Below, in pieces: positions 17,225-26,477 of a DNA stretch of 64,000 bases. The notes below the pieces were generated by a model that was not told the DNA's origin, did no database searches, and worked only from the letters and a program-made list of their open reading frames with translations. The position numbers were made by a program, and so were the translations under genes. Every line of letters starts with the position of its first letter. Positions within the stretch are counted from its first letter, which is position 1. Source of the DNA: Facklamia languida CCUG 37842 (lineage in GTDB: Bacteria > Bacillota > Bacilli > Lactobacillales > Aerococcaceae). The stretch covers positions 564,788 to 628,787 of the forward strand of contig NZ_JH601133.1 of assembly GCF_000245795.1 (NCBI RefSeq), read 5' to 3'.

Positions 17225-19684
17225 TTAGCCTTTTAAAGTTTTTACCGTTTGGTTCAATGGCATGGATCCATTATCCACTCTTCTAACTGGCTGGTTCACT
17301 TGTTCGCGCTCAACATTTTGACGAATTTGCGCCTTCATGATATAGCGTGTAACATCTTTTTCGATTGCAGCAATCATTTCCTGGAATCGCTCGTAACCTT
17401 CTGTTTGATATTCAGTAAGCGGATTCGTCTGAGCATATGCTCTTAACCCAACTCCTTGACGCAAGTGATCCATTGCATCGATGTGATCCGTCCACTTCGA
17501 ATCAACAACTCGTAGGATGATAACCTTCTCAAACTCAAGGGCTTGCTCAGGGCCATTTAACAAGGCTAACTTCTCATCATAAGCAGCGACCGCCTGGTTG
17601 TATAAATAATCAATAAGTTGCTTAGCAGACTTATTCTCTAGATCGGATCGTTGCAGATTATCTGGGTGGGTCAAATAATTATGAGCAAAATCTAACAACC
17701 CATCTAATTTCCAGTCTTTCTTTTTATCTGCTTCTGTCGCGAATGCCACTTCCCGCTCAATTGTCCGGCGAATCATCGCTTTAATATAAGGGGTCAGGCT
17801 CTCCTCTTCGTTGATTACCTGGAGACGTTGACCGTAGATCACCTCACGTTGTTCACGCATTACCTCATCATACTCAAGGACACTCTTACGGGTATCATAG
17901 TTATTCCCTTCAACCCGCTTTTGAGCTGACTCCACTTGACGAGAGAGCATTTTACTTTGGATGGCCATATCTTCTCCTTCTTGAGAATCATCCGCTAAGT
18001 TCAAGCGTTCCCAAACGGCCTGAACTCGGTCAGACCCAAAGCGGCGCATCAAGTCATCTTCAAGCGATAGGTAGAACTGAGAAGCGCCTGGGTCCCCTTG
18101 ACGTCCAGCCCGACCGCGTAATTGGTTATCGATCCGTCTCGATTCATGTCGTTCGGTCCCAATAACAGCTAAACCGCCTACTTCTTTGACGCCTGACCCT
18201 AACTTAATATCGGTCCCCCGACCTGCCATGTTTGTTGCAATGGTCACTGCTCCACGTTGACCTGCTGACATCACAATCTCGGCTTCTTTGAAGTGGTTCT
18301 TGGCATTTAAGACTTCATGCGGGATCCCTTCTCGATCAAGTAGTCGAGATAGGTACTCAGAAGTCTCAACTGCTACTGTCCCGACCAAGACTGGCTGTCC
18401 CTTTGCATGACGTTGTTTGATCTCTTCTACCACCGCAGCAAATTTAGACTTGAGGTTCGGGTAAAGAAGATCCGCCTGATCATCCCGAATCACAGGGCGA
18501 TTAGTTGGAATGGATACAACGTTAATATTATAAATCTCTCTAAATTCTTCTTCTTCCGTCTTAGCAGTCCCCGTCATACCCGAAAGCTTCTTGTACATCC
18601 GGAAATAATTCTGGAAAGTAATCGTCGCCATTGTCTTTGATTCATCTTGGATTTCAACATTTTCTTTGGCCTCGATCGCTTGGTGAAGACCATCAGAATA
18701 GCGTCGTCCATCCATAATCCGTCCGGTAAAGGGATCGACAATCTTGACTTCCCCTTCATCAACCACATAATCAATATCGTAGAGCATAATATAATTAGCG
18801 CGCAAAGCTTGGTCAATGTGGTGGACAAGCGCTGAATTCTCAACATCATATAAATTATTTAAACGGAAGATTTTTTCTGCTTTATCCACGCCCAAATCGG
18901 TTAGAGCAATCGATTTAGCCGTTAAATCAATGGTATAATCTTCGTCCTCGCGCAGACCCTTTGCAAAATAGTCCGCCCGGTTATAAAGCGCTGTCGACTT
19001 CTCCGCCTGACCTGAAATAATCAGGGGTGTCCGCGCTTCATCAATAAGGATTGAATCAACTTCATCGACGACCGCAAAATATAAGGGTCTTTGAACCATT
19101 TGAGACTTATAGACCACCATGTTATCCCTTAAATAGTCAAAGCCTAGCTCGTTATTGGTTGAATAGGTAATATCACATGCATAGGCTGCCCGTTTCTGTT
19201 CCGCATTCATAGAGTTTAAGTTTAACCCAACTGTGAGACCTAAGAAATTATAGAGTTCCCCCATTTCCTTAGAGTCCCGTGTAGCGAGATAGTCATTGAC
19301 GGTTACCACATGCACACCTTTACCAGATAAGGCATTCAAGTATACCGGCATCGTTTCGGTCAAGGTCTTCCCTTCACCGGTCTTCATTTCTGCAATATCG
19401 CCATTATGAATAACAAATCCACCTTGGATTTGAACCTTATATGGAAATAAACCTAGCACTCGGCGAGCCGCTTCTCGCACGACCGCAAATGCCTCAATCT
19501 GAATATCATCGAGTGATTTCCCTTTGGCTAATTGCTCCTTAAAGATCGTCGTTTGAGCACGTAATTCTTCATCCGTCATCTCCTGGTATTTTCCTTCTAA
19601 TGCCATCACTTGATCGGCTAATTTACCAGTCCGACGTAATTCTGCATTATCATTCTCGATTAAATTTTTAAGAAAGTTGGCCAT
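17225..19684 (-). CDS. secA: Preprotein translocase ATPase SecA
   Basis: SecA is the motor that pushes unfolded preproteins through SecYEG. Motifs in order are [17 protein letters not shown] (Walker A), [50 protein letters not shown] and [17 protein letters not shown]. The 819 residues end in [18 protein letters not shown]. The cysteine-rich zinc-binding SEC-C tail found in many Firmicutes SecAs is missing. The ATG follows AAAGGAG. The minus-strand promoter region is AT-rich, with a TACAAT -10 near 19760. Confidence 0.97.
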   Translation of the reverse strand: MANFLKNLIENDNAELRRTGKLADQVMALEGKYQEMTDEELRAQTTIFKEQLAKGKSLDDIQIEAFAVVREAARRVLGLFPYKVQIQGGFVIHNGDIAEMKTGEGKTLTETMPVYLNALSGKGVHVVTVNDYLATRDSKEMGELYNFLGLTVGLNLNSMNAEQKRAAYACDITYSTNNELGFDYLRDNMVVYKSQMVQRPLYFAVVDEVDSILIDEARTPLIISGQAEKSTALYNRADYFAKGLREDEDYTIDLTAKSIALTDLGVDKAEKIFRLNNLYDVENSALVHHIDQALRANYIMLYDIDYVVDEGEVKIVDPFTGRIMDGRRYSDGLHQAIEAKENVEIQDESKTMATITFQNYFRMYKKLSGMTGTAKTEEEEFREIYNINVVSIPTNRPVIRDDQADLLYPNLKSKFAAVVEEIKQRHAKGQPVLVGTVAVETSEYLSRLLDREGIPHEVLNAKNHFKEAEIVMSAGQRGAVTIATNMAGRGTDIKLGSGVKEVGGLAVIGTERHESRRIDNQLRGRAGRQGDPGASQFYLSLEDDLMRRFGSDRVQAVWERLNLADDSQEGEDMAIQSKMLSRQVESAQKRVEGNNYDTRKSVLEYDEVMREQREVIYGQRLQVINEEESLTPYIKAMIRRTIEREVAFATEADKKKDWKLDGLLDFAHNYLTHPDNLQRSDLENKSAKQLIDYLYNQAVAAYDEKLALLNGPEQALEFEKVIILRVVDSKWTDHIDAMDHLRQGVGLRAYAQTNPLTEYQTEGYERFQEMIAAIEKDVTRYIMKAQIRQNVEREQVNQPVRRVDNGSMPLNQTVKTLKG

Positions 19685-19915
19685 CGATATACTCCTTTTA
19701 TTTCACAATAATTTACTGCCTATGCTCATTTAGACAAAAGCATTCACTCAACCATTGTACCACTAAAAGTTTGATATTTAAAAGACATTTTACAATTATG
19801 ATCAATTCGATTCAAACATAGACAGATTGAGCAGGATCCGAGCTGGTAACTCATTCAATCCAGCAAAGCCTTTCTAACAATCCCGTAACAAATAAGTCAT
19901 TTCATTAACAAGATC

Positions 19916-19942
19916 TTGATTATCGGTTCTTTGAAGTATAAT
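19916..19942 (+). promoter_or_regulatory. Promoter of the sortase-like gene
   Basis: TTGATT, 15 nt, TATAAT, followed by AGGAGG at 19962 and ATG at 19974. Confidence 0.6.
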
Positions 19943-19973
19943 AGATCTATCCCTTACTCACAGGAGGTCCATT

Positions 19974-20768
19974 ATGAAAAAGTGCATCGCGCTTCAGCTG
20001 GCTGCTTGTATTTTAGCTCTAACTTTATACCAAAAGCCTCTATCTTCTATTCAGGCACAAGAACAAAAGGCAGATGAGGCCCCTTCATTATCAATTGAAG
20101 GCAGTGGCTTACAAAGCAAAAAAAATAAGCCCCAATCTTCTGCACTTGAAAAACAAGAAAAAATTATTAACCAACTCATCAAAGAGGATGTTCCAATCGA
20201 CCTGTATGATCCCGAAGATGATTCTTTGATTAATTTTGACCCCATTTATCCAGCCTCTTATGAGAATGGCCAGGCTCCCACCTTTTCAACTAAAGGAAAA
20301 AAATTGGGTCATCCAGCCAACACCCTGATCGTCAGCGAGGTAGCCTTCCCCTTTATTCCAGCTTATGGCAATACGGGTACTTCAAAAAATGGCGACGCGG
20401 AAGCACTGGAACAACTCTTAAAGAATGATGTCCCCTTTGCTGTCGGTCAAAATAACATCCACACCCTTTTTGGTCATTATGACCATACCGGGGGACGGAT
20501 GGCATTTAATCCACTGGCTGATGATGGCCTCTTATATGAAGGGGGTACAGTGATTTTAACCGATCAGGACGGTTACAGTAAGGGTTACGAAATTACTCAA
20601 ATGGTCTTTGTAGACCGTCCGAACCAATACAGCTATTTTTACAATAAAATGTCCCTTCCCTATCTAGCCTTTCATGGGAATGGTCAAGATATGATCTTTA
20701 TTCAATTCTGTCGTGAGGATATTCAACTAGGACTCTTATCGATTAACTTCGGTTACCGTATTTGGTAA
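19974..20768 (+). CDS. Secreted or membrane-anchored sortase-like cysteine transpeptidase
   Basis: This 264-residue exported protein has an N-terminal hydrophobic signal or anchor (residues 5-22). A low-complexity polar stretch follows, then a sortase-like C-terminal barrel. Evidence for the barrel is the histidine motif NIHTLFGHYDH (His168), the EGGTVILTDQDG and KGYEITQMVFV strands, a cysteine at the end of MIFIQFC (Cys246) and Arg262 in FGYRIW. Order and spacing fit the sortase His-Cys-Arg triad, but the usual TLxTC is not kept. Substrates are unknown. No LPxTG protein lies nearby. It is divergent from secA. Confidence 0.6.
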   Translation: MKKCIALQLAACILALTLYQKPLSSIQAQEQKADEAPSLSIEGSGLQSKKNKPQSSALEKQEKIINQLIKEDVPIDLYDPEDDSLINFDPIYPASYENGQAPTFSTKGKKLGHPANTLIVSEVAFPFIPAYGNTGTSKNGDAEALEQLLKNDVPFAVGQNNIHTLFGHYDHTGGRMAFNPLADDGLLYEGGTVILTDQDGYSKGYEITQMVFVDRPNQYSYFYNKMSLPYLAFHGNGQDMIFIQFCREDIQLGLLSINFGYRIW

Positions 20769-20783
20769 TCAGGTCGAAGACAT

Positions 20784-20813
20784 TAAAAAAAGACCCAGGC
20801 AAGCCCTGGGTCT
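20784..20813. terminator. Terminator between the sortase-like gene and hpf
   Basis: AGACCCAGG/CCTGGGTCT stem with a 5-nt loop. The T-run (seven A on the plus strand) serves the minus-strand hpf transcript best; on the plus strand the tail is weaker. Confidence 0.85.
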
Positions 20814-20833
20814 TCTACACTTTATCCGTCAAT

Positions 20834-21406
20834 CTATTCAATTGTTTCGGTCTCAATTAAACCATACCGACCATCTTTACGACGGTATACAATATGAATT
20901 TCGTCACTTTCTGCATCCTTGAATACGAAAAAGTCATGGCCTAACATGTTCATTTGGAGAACAGCTTCTTCAGAATCCATTGGTTTGAGGTGAATGTGTT
21001 TTGAACGCACAATCTTTAAATCAGACTCCTGAGTATCCTGATCCTCCTTGACCTCGACTTTATCAGGGCCAATCGCTTCGTTAATTCCTTCAAAACCTTT
21101 TTCTCTTGATTTACGATTTATTTTGGTCTTATATTTACGTACTTGTCTTTCTAATTTATCCACTACAAAATCAATGCTAGCATAAAGATCAGGTGTTGTT
21201 TCTTCTGCTCGAAGAACCAAGAATGATAATGGAATGGTAACTTCTGCTTTTGCAGTCTTATCAGGATAAACCTTAAGGTTGACATAAGCTGTCGCATTCG
21301 GCACGTCGGTAAAGTATTTTTCTAATTTAGAAACCCGCTTCTCAGCATATTCCCGAATGGCTTGTGTGACCTCAATATTTTCTCCACGAACATTATAGTT
21401 AAACAT
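20834..21406 (-). CDS. hpf: Ribosome hibernation-promoting factor, long form
   Basis: Long HPF drives 100S dimer formation of idle ribosomes. The N-terminal ribosome-binding domain (residues 1-100) starts MFNYNVRGENIEVTQAIREY and contains the basic segment KYKTKINRKSREKGF. The C-terminal dimerisation domain includes IVRSKHIHLKPMDSEEAVLQM and FFVFKDAESDEIHIVYRRKDGRYGLIE. The length of 190 residues marks the long form. A cre-like site overlaps the promoter region. Confidence 0.95.
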   Translation of the reverse strand: MFNYNVRGENIEVTQAIREYAEKRVSKLEKYFTDVPNATAYVNLKVYPDKTAKAEVTIPLSFLVLRAEETTPDLYASIDFVVDKLERQVRKYKTKINRKSREKGFEGINEAIGPDKVEVKEDQDTQESDLKIVRSKHIHLKPMDSEEAVLQMNMLGHDFFVFKDAESDEIHIVYRRKDGRYGLIETETIE

Positions 21407-21463
21407 ACTTATCCCTCATTTCCGATCTATTCTTCTCCACCAAATGAGGCGGAGGTCCTCAAA

Positions 21464-21525
21464 AGCTAAAATATTTAGCTTTTACACATTATAACACATC
21501 CCCCATTTCATTGAAAGCGCTACCC
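21464..21525 (-). promoter_or_regulatory. hpf promoter with cre-like site and leader hairpin
   Basis: The -10 TATAAT is at 21488-21493, and a weak -35 lies within 21511-21516. TTGAAAGCGCTACCC at 21511-21525 matches the CcpA cre consensus except for the last base. A near-perfect palindrome around AGCTAAATATTTTAGCT (about 21463-21481) would form a hairpin at the start of the leader. The rest of the 308-nt gap (21407-21714) holds a C/T-rich second hairpin in the hpf leader and no clear gene. Confidence 0.45.
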
Positions 21526-21714
21526 CTTGATTCCTTAAAATGCGGCCAATCACAAAGAGCCTTCTCTCGATAATGCCGATCAAAGTGAGCCTCAATCCAT
21601 AATCATTTTATAATGACAAAGGAGGGGGAGGAGCTTGTGATTGTATGTATCCATTCGGAACCAACTGTTTTTGCGTGGCTAAGACCTTGGTCGGTTAAAT
21701 CATAAAAAGATAGA

Positions 21715-22530
21715 TTATTCTGTATAGCTGCTATCAGTGGTCGCGCTCATCTCCTTAAGTGGGTCACGTCCCAATGAAAGACTGCTGACCTGCCAATCCA
21801 TGGTGCCCGCTAATTTTAAAACCCTCATTAACTCCTGCTTGGCTTGGATCATTGTTGCCCCAGTGGTATAGACATCATCGAAAACCATAAATTTATTTTG
21901 CCTGGTGGTCTGAAGAAATTCAAGTTGATCAATCTTGAAGGGCTCCGACAAATTTAACCGCTCTTCACGGCTTTTACTTGCTTGACGGACACCATCACCA
22001 ATATAAGTATAAGGGGATAGGAAAGGAATCCCAGCCTGAGTTAAAATGCTAGCAGTCGGGTGGAAAAGACGCTTTTGTAGACTCTGTGGGGATGAAGGAA
22101 GGACCAGCCAACAATAATCCTGGTAAGAAGCATAAAGGGATCGAAGATCCCTAGCTGGAACTTTAGCTAGTCGATAATCCCCCAGATATTTATAGCGATA
22201 AATAAAAGACCGAAAGAAATCATTGTAGACATAGATTGCTTGATGATTGAGTAAAGAGCGTGAAACCGTTCGCTCCCTTAACCAACGATAACAGTCCCAA
22301 CAAAAGATCTCTTGCTTCCATTTATAGATTCGGTTGAAAGGTGTCTGACTATTTGCATCCAAGGCTCGACCACAACCAGCACAAGGTTGGTCAAAGCATT
22401 GATAATTGATAAAACCTGCCTGACAAATCGGACAGACCACTGGCTTGTCCATGCACTTGAATGAAAAAAGCTCTTGCCAGGTTAATTCTTCAATGATGGG
22501 CTGTTGGCAAAGATAACATTCTCGATTCAT
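21715..22530 (-). CDS. comFC: Competence-associated phosphoribosyltransferase-like protein ComFC
   Basis: ComFC is a late competence protein needed for efficient DNA uptake, partnering ComFA. Zinc-finger cysteines are arranged CYLCQQ, CPICQAG and CAGCGR in the first 60 residues. The PRPP-type loop is FMVFDDVYTTGATMIQAKQEL near the C-terminus. The SREERLNLSEPFKID segment is typical. I use the ATG at 22530, six bases after AAGGGG; a GTG one codon earlier is possible. The gene follows comFA with almost no gap. Confidence 0.9.
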   Translation of the reverse strand: MNRECYLCQQPIIEELTWQELFSFKCMDKPVVCPICQAGFINYQCFDQPCAGCGRALDANSQTPFNRIYKWKQEIFCWDCYRWLRERTVSRSLLNHQAIYVYNDFFRSFIYRYKYLGDYRLAKVPARDLRSLYASYQDYCWLVLPSSPQSLQKRLFHPTASILTQAGIPFLSPYTYIGDGVRQASKSREERLNLSEPFKIDQLEFLQTTRQNKFMVFDDVYTTGATMIQAKQELMRVLKLAGTMDWQVSSLSLGRDPLKEMSATTDSSYTE

Positions 22531-22533
22531 CAC

Positions 22534-23913
22534 TTACCCCTTCAAGAGTCCGGCGGTCCTCGCCAGCTGATTCATCTGTTTAATCTCCTTAGCCGCTTCC
22601 TCCATTGCTCTTGTAATACCGTAGTGTCCATAAATTAAGACCCCGGTTGGAAACTTTTCCTTTCTCCCGACTCGACCACTCATCTGAACTAGAGAGGCCC
22701 TGTTAAAGAGCGGATCTTCTGCTCCCAAAACAAAGACATGACAATTTTCAAAAGTCACTCCGCGTTCCAAGATCGTTGTTGTAATTAAAATGCGGATTTT
22801 ACCAAGTCTGACGTCACGCACTTTCGCTTCTCTATACGGATCTTGAGCATGAACAGACCGAATCGAATCGTCAGGAAATAATCGACTCAGCCATGCCGAT
22901 AGTTTCTCGGCGTAAGAAATGTTTGCCATAAAAATGAGACAAACCCCTTCAAGCTGGATGAATTTCACTAACTCTGCCAAGAGGAGAGAATCCATTTGTT
23001 CTTTTTCAATGGCTTGCTGCCACCTCCCTATCCAGACCATCCGGACTTCCGGCAGAGGATACCCGTGAAAACGCGCCGGCAAGAGAGTATGGGTCACTTT
23101 ACCTTGTTTGATCGCCTTTTTTAAGACATCGTCAGGCGTCGCTGTTAAGAAGATTAATTTACCTTGGTCCTTAATTGAACGGTTCACTGCAAAATGTAAA
23201 CTATCACTATTGACATAAGGGAAAGCATCGACCTCATCAACAATTAATAAGTCAAAAGCCTGTTTAAACCGCAAGAGTTGATGAGTTGTTAAGATTAAGA
23301 TCGGTTGGGGCAGGTAACGCTCCTTACTTCCCCCATATAAGAGGCACAGATCCAACCCTGAAAAGGCAGACCGGATTCGAGGCGCTAATTCTAAGCAAAC
23401 ATCAATTCGTGGCGAAGCAATCGCCACTCTCCCTCCCCTCATTAGAACATGGTCCATCACAGCAAAGAGCATCTCCGTCTTCCCTGCTCCAGTTACCGCA
23501 TGGATTAAATGAGGGCGTTGGCAATCATTCAAGGAATGAATGGCCTGCTGACTGGCCTTCTCTTGTTGGTCAGAAAGACTACCATCCCAGGTTAGACAAG
23601 ACTTTCCGGGCCGATAAAAATCGGACGCCTTCAAGAAATAAAGTAGGTCTTGGGTCGTCACACGCCCCATCTGTATGCAATTTAAGCAATAGAAATTCCT
23701 ACCATCAGGAAGAGGGTAGAAACGATTCTTGTCTTGATTATGACACCGCTGACAGCAAACGGATCGACCTCTGACTAGGATCCCAGCTATGCTGAGCAAT
23801 TGACCTTTTATTTCATCCAAAGAGACTTCTCGGTCCAAATGATTGATTTTCCAAGTTGCTTCAACCTCATGCTCTGTTAAAAGTCGTCCCCTATAATAGT
23901 CTTGCCAGCCCAC
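22534..23913 (-). CDS. comFA: DNA uptake helicase-like ATPase ComFA
   Basis: ComFA is a membrane-associated DEAD-like ATPase that pulls single-stranded DNA inward during transformation. A four-cysteine zinc motif (CCQRCHNQDKN to FYCLNC) precedes the motor. Walker A is AVTGAGKTEM, Walker B is LLIVDEVDAFPY, motif III is LTATP and the second RecA domain has GRVGRKEKFPTG. Start is GTG with GGGAGG upstream. Length of 459 residues is normal. With comFC it suggests that the organism has, or had, a competence system; the pilus genes are not in this window. Confidence 0.93.
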   Translation of the reverse strand: MGWQDYYRGRLLTEHEVEATWKINHLDREVSLDEIKGQLLSIAGILVRGRSVCCQRCHNQDKNRFYPLPDGRNFYCLNCIQMGRVTTQDLLYFLKASDFYRPGKSCLTWDGSLSDQQEKASQQAIHSLNDCQRPHLIHAVTGAGKTEMLFAVMDHVLMRGGRVAIASPRIDVCLELAPRIRSAFSGLDLCLLYGGSKERYLPQPILILTTHQLLRFKQAFDLLIVDEVDAFPYVNSDSLHFAVNRSIKDQGKLIFLTATPDDVLKKAIKQGKVTHTLLPARFHGYPLPEVRMVWIGRWQQAIEKEQMDSLLLAELVKFIQLEGVCLIFMANISYAEKLSAWLSRLFPDDSIRSVHAQDPYREAKVRDVRLGKIRILITTTILERGVTFENCHVFVLGAEDPLFNRASLVQMSGRVGRKEKFPTGVLIYGHYGITRAMEEAAKEIKQMNQLARTAGLLKG

Positions 23914-23967
23914 AAAAAAACCTCCCTTATCGTGTCTATAAATTACACGAAAGGCAGGTAAAACGCG

Positions 23968-24843
23968 CTATTTAGATGGATCATATTCAGGCATTACGGC
24001 CAATCCAAGACACCTCTCACCGGTGTGGGTTCCGATAACAGGGCCTACTCTCCCGATATAAATCGGTATCGAGTGATCATGTTCCATGACCATCTCTTTA
24101 ATTCGTTCTGCATCTTCAAGGTTATTGGCATGTGTGATTAAGACCATCACACCCTTGGGATAAGCGGCTTGTTTTTCCTTGATAAGTTGAATCCAGCGTT
24201 GGAATACTTTTTTATTGGTCCGTATTTTCTCAAAGAGTACAATCTTTCCTTCTTCATCAAATCGTAAAACCGGCCGAACCTTTAAGAGACTTCCAACAAG
24301 AGCTAATCCACTACTTAACCGGCCACCCTTGGCTAAATTATCCAAGGCTTCGACCATCATATAAGTATCCGTATGGTCCTTCTGCCAATCAAGGATTTGT
24401 GCAACTTCTTTGGGCTCCTTACCGCATTCAAGCAGATACAGTGCTTGACGAACTAAGACTTCTTCAACGATACAAGCGGACCTCGAATTGACCGCATAGC
24501 CTTCAATTTGATCCGCATACTCACTCAATACCATGCGAGAAAGCTGGTAAGTCCCAGATATCCCAGCGGACAAATGAATGGTAATAATTGCTTCATACCC
24601 CTTATCAACCAGAAGATCCATGGTTTGATAATAAAAACCAGGCTGAGGCTGAGAGGACTTCGGAAGGCTAGGAGACTCCTGAAGCGCTCGATAGAAGGCA
24701 ATATGATCTTCTAAAGAGGCAGAATCCTTCATCAATTGGCCGTCCTCAAAGACAACACTCAAATCCACTTGATAAATATCGGGATGCTGAGCCAGTTCTT
24801 CCGGCAAATATGCTGTTGAATCGACAATGATTGCTGTTTTCAT
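23968..24843 (-). CDS. DegV family fatty-acid-binding protein
   Basis: DegV proteins (FakB-like) bind fatty acids for the FakA kinase. The start IIVDSTAYLPEEL is the family hallmark (DSTADL). HLSAGISGTYQLSRM and VNSRSACIVEEVLVRQAL are the lipid-headgroup region, and GRVGPVIGTHTGERCLGLAV is the typical C-terminal motif with the phosphate-contact histidine. Length of 291 residues is usual. The particular lipid partner is unknown. It is divergent from the IMPACT-family gene. Confidence 0.9.
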   Translation of the reverse strand: MKTAIIVDSTAYLPEELAQHPDIYQVDLSVVFEDGQLMKDSASLEDHIAFYRALQESPSLPKSSQPQPGFYYQTMDLLVDKGYEAIITIHLSAGISGTYQLSRMVLSEYADQIEGYAVNSRSACIVEEVLVRQALYLLECGKEPKEVAQILDWQKDHTDTYMMVEALDNLAKGGRLSSGLALVGSLLKVRPVLRFDEEGKIVLFEKIRTNKKVFQRWIQLIKEKQAAYPKGVMVLITHANNLEDAERIKEMVMEHDHSIPIYIGRVGPVIGTHTGERCLGLAVMPEYDPSK

Positions 24844-24967
24844 ATGATCTTCCGTTCCTAAATGTGCTTATTTTTTATCCTATTAGCCTAATACAAGACT
24901 ATGCTACAATAAAATTAAAAATAATTCTATCTTTTAGACAGATTGAATCGATTAGAAAGGATCTTCT

Positions 24968-25615
24968 ATGCCAAATTATATTAGTATTCAATCCCCAGTG
25001 TCGGATCAGATTGAAATTAAAAAATCAAATTTTCAAACTTATCTTTTTCCTGTCAAAACCGAAGCAGACTGTTCCACTCACCTACAAGCCTTGCGCAAGG
25101 ATCATCCCAAAGCCAACCATCACTGCTTCGCTTATATTCTTGGTGAAGACCAGAACATCCAACGCATGAGCGATGACGGAGAACCCGCTGGAACCGCTGG
25201 CCCCCCCATCCTCGAGGTGCTCAAGCAAGAAGACTTAACCAATCTATTAGCGATAGTCGTGCGGTATTTTGGCGGTGTTAAGCTTGGCGCTGGAGGCCTA
25301 ATCAGAGCCTATACAACAGCAGTCAGTCAAGCACTTAAAAAAGCGCACTTGATTCAAAACATCAACCAGATGCTAGTCAATGTGACACTCGCCTATCCTC
25401 AAGTGGATCGTTTCAACTATGAATTATCGCTCTTAAAGGGGAAAGTCACCCCGATTGATCAATCTTTTACGGACCAAGTCACCTTCAAGCTGGCTATCAA
25501 AGAGGCCGCAGTTGAAGAGGTAAAGCAGCACTTGAATAATTGCTTAAACGGCCAGCTGACTTGGCAAGAATTAGGCATCCAAACCATTGATATCCCCTTC
25601 ACTAAAGACTCCTAA
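24968..25615 (+). CDS. YigZ/IMPACT-family protein
   Basis: This conserved protein of the YigZ/YvyE family has an N-terminal IMPACT domain. Visible motifs are IEIKKSNFQTYLFPV, DHPKANHHCFAYIL, RMSDDGEPAGTAGPPIL and VVRYFGGVKLGAGGLIRAYTTAVSQAL. The C-terminal DUF1949 half is present. Function is uncertain; a link to translation regulation is inferred from eukaryotic IMPACT. Length is normal at 215 residues. It is convergent with nadE and stops 15 bp from its end. Confidence 0.9.
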   Translation: MPNYISIQSPVSDQIEIKKSNFQTYLFPVKTEADCSTHLQALRKDHPKANHHCFAYILGEDQNIQRMSDDGEPAGTAGPPILEVLKQEDLTNLLAIVVRYFGGVKLGAGGLIRAYTTAVSQALKKAHLIQNINQMLVNVTLAYPQVDRFNYELSLLKGKVTPIDQSFTDQVTFKLAIKEAAVEEVKQHLNNCLNGQLTWQELGIQTIDIPFTKDS

Positions 25616-25630
25616 CTACCCGTCTTCCTT

Positions 25631-26461
25631 CTATTGGCGCCAGAAGTCGTCAAAAACCGTAATCGGAAGATGGCGTTTGTGTTGGGTCTTCCTATACCAA
25701 CCTTCAATACACTCCGCTTCCTGGTCCGAGACTGCTTGCCCCGTAAGATACCGGTCAATCGCTTGGTAAGATACCCCAAGCGCTTCTTCATCAGGCTGCA
25801 TGGGCTTGTCCTCTTCAAGGTCTGCTGTCGGAATCTTTTCGTAAAGTTCCTTTGGGCAATCTAACCAGCGTAAGAGTTGCCGGCCTTGTTCTTTTGTGAG
25901 ACGCCAGAGGGGCATTAGGTCTGCTGCTCCATCGCCAAATTTGGTAAAGAAACCTGTAACACTTTCTGCAGCATGGTCGGTCCCAATCACGACACCCGCG
26001 TAATGCCCCGCCACAGCGTATTGCATCACCATCCGTTGTCTCGCCTTAATATTCCCCTTATTATAGTCCGAAATGGTGATACCTGCCTGACTAAGGCTAG
26101 AAACAAGCCCATCTGTACCTCCTTTGATATTGAGATCAAAGACTTGATCAGGTTGAATATAGTCGAGCGCTTTTTGAGCATCGGCTTCATCCTGTTGACT
26201 GGCATAGGGTAACCTTAATGCGATCAGCTGATAGCCCGTATCGTGCGTCTGTTGGCGGAGCTGGTCGATTGCCAGCTGTGCTAATTTGCCGGCCAGGGTC
26301 GAGTCCTGCCCCCCACTGATACCCAACACGTACGTCTTCAATCCAGGGGAAGCCAATAGATAGTCCACCAAGAATTGAACCGTTCTTTGCACCTCATATT
26401 CGGGGTCAATCTGGGGTGAGACCCTCAAGGCTTGGATAATTTCTTTTTGCATGGACCGCAT
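25631..26461 (-). CDS. nadE: Ammonia-dependent NAD+ synthetase
   Basis: NadE amidates nicotinate adenine dinucleotide to NAD+. The PP-loop is [16 protein letters not shown]; other family motifs are [28 protein letters not shown]-like [16 protein letters not shown] and [28 protein letters not shown]. Without a glutaminase domain it uses free ammonia. The ATG at 26461 has GGAG nine bases upstream; alternatives at 26476 and 26452 are in frame. It directly follows pncB, so two consecutive NAD steps are co-expressed. Confidence 0.95.
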   Translation of the reverse strand: MRSMQKEIIQALRVSPQIDPEYEVQRTVQFLVDYLLASPGLKTYVLGISGGQDSTLAGKLAQLAIDQLRQQTHDTGYQLIALRLPYASQQDEADAQKALDYIQPDQVFDLNIKGGTDGLVSSLSQAGITISDYNKGNIKARQRMVMQYAVAGHYAGVVIGTDHAAESVTGFFTKFGDGAADLMPLWRLTKEQGRQLLRWLDCPKELYEKIPTADLEEDKPMQPDEEALGVSYQAIDRYLTGQAVSDQEAECIEGWYRKTQHKRHLPITVFDDFWRQ

Positions 26462-26477
26462 TTTCTTCATCTCCATT

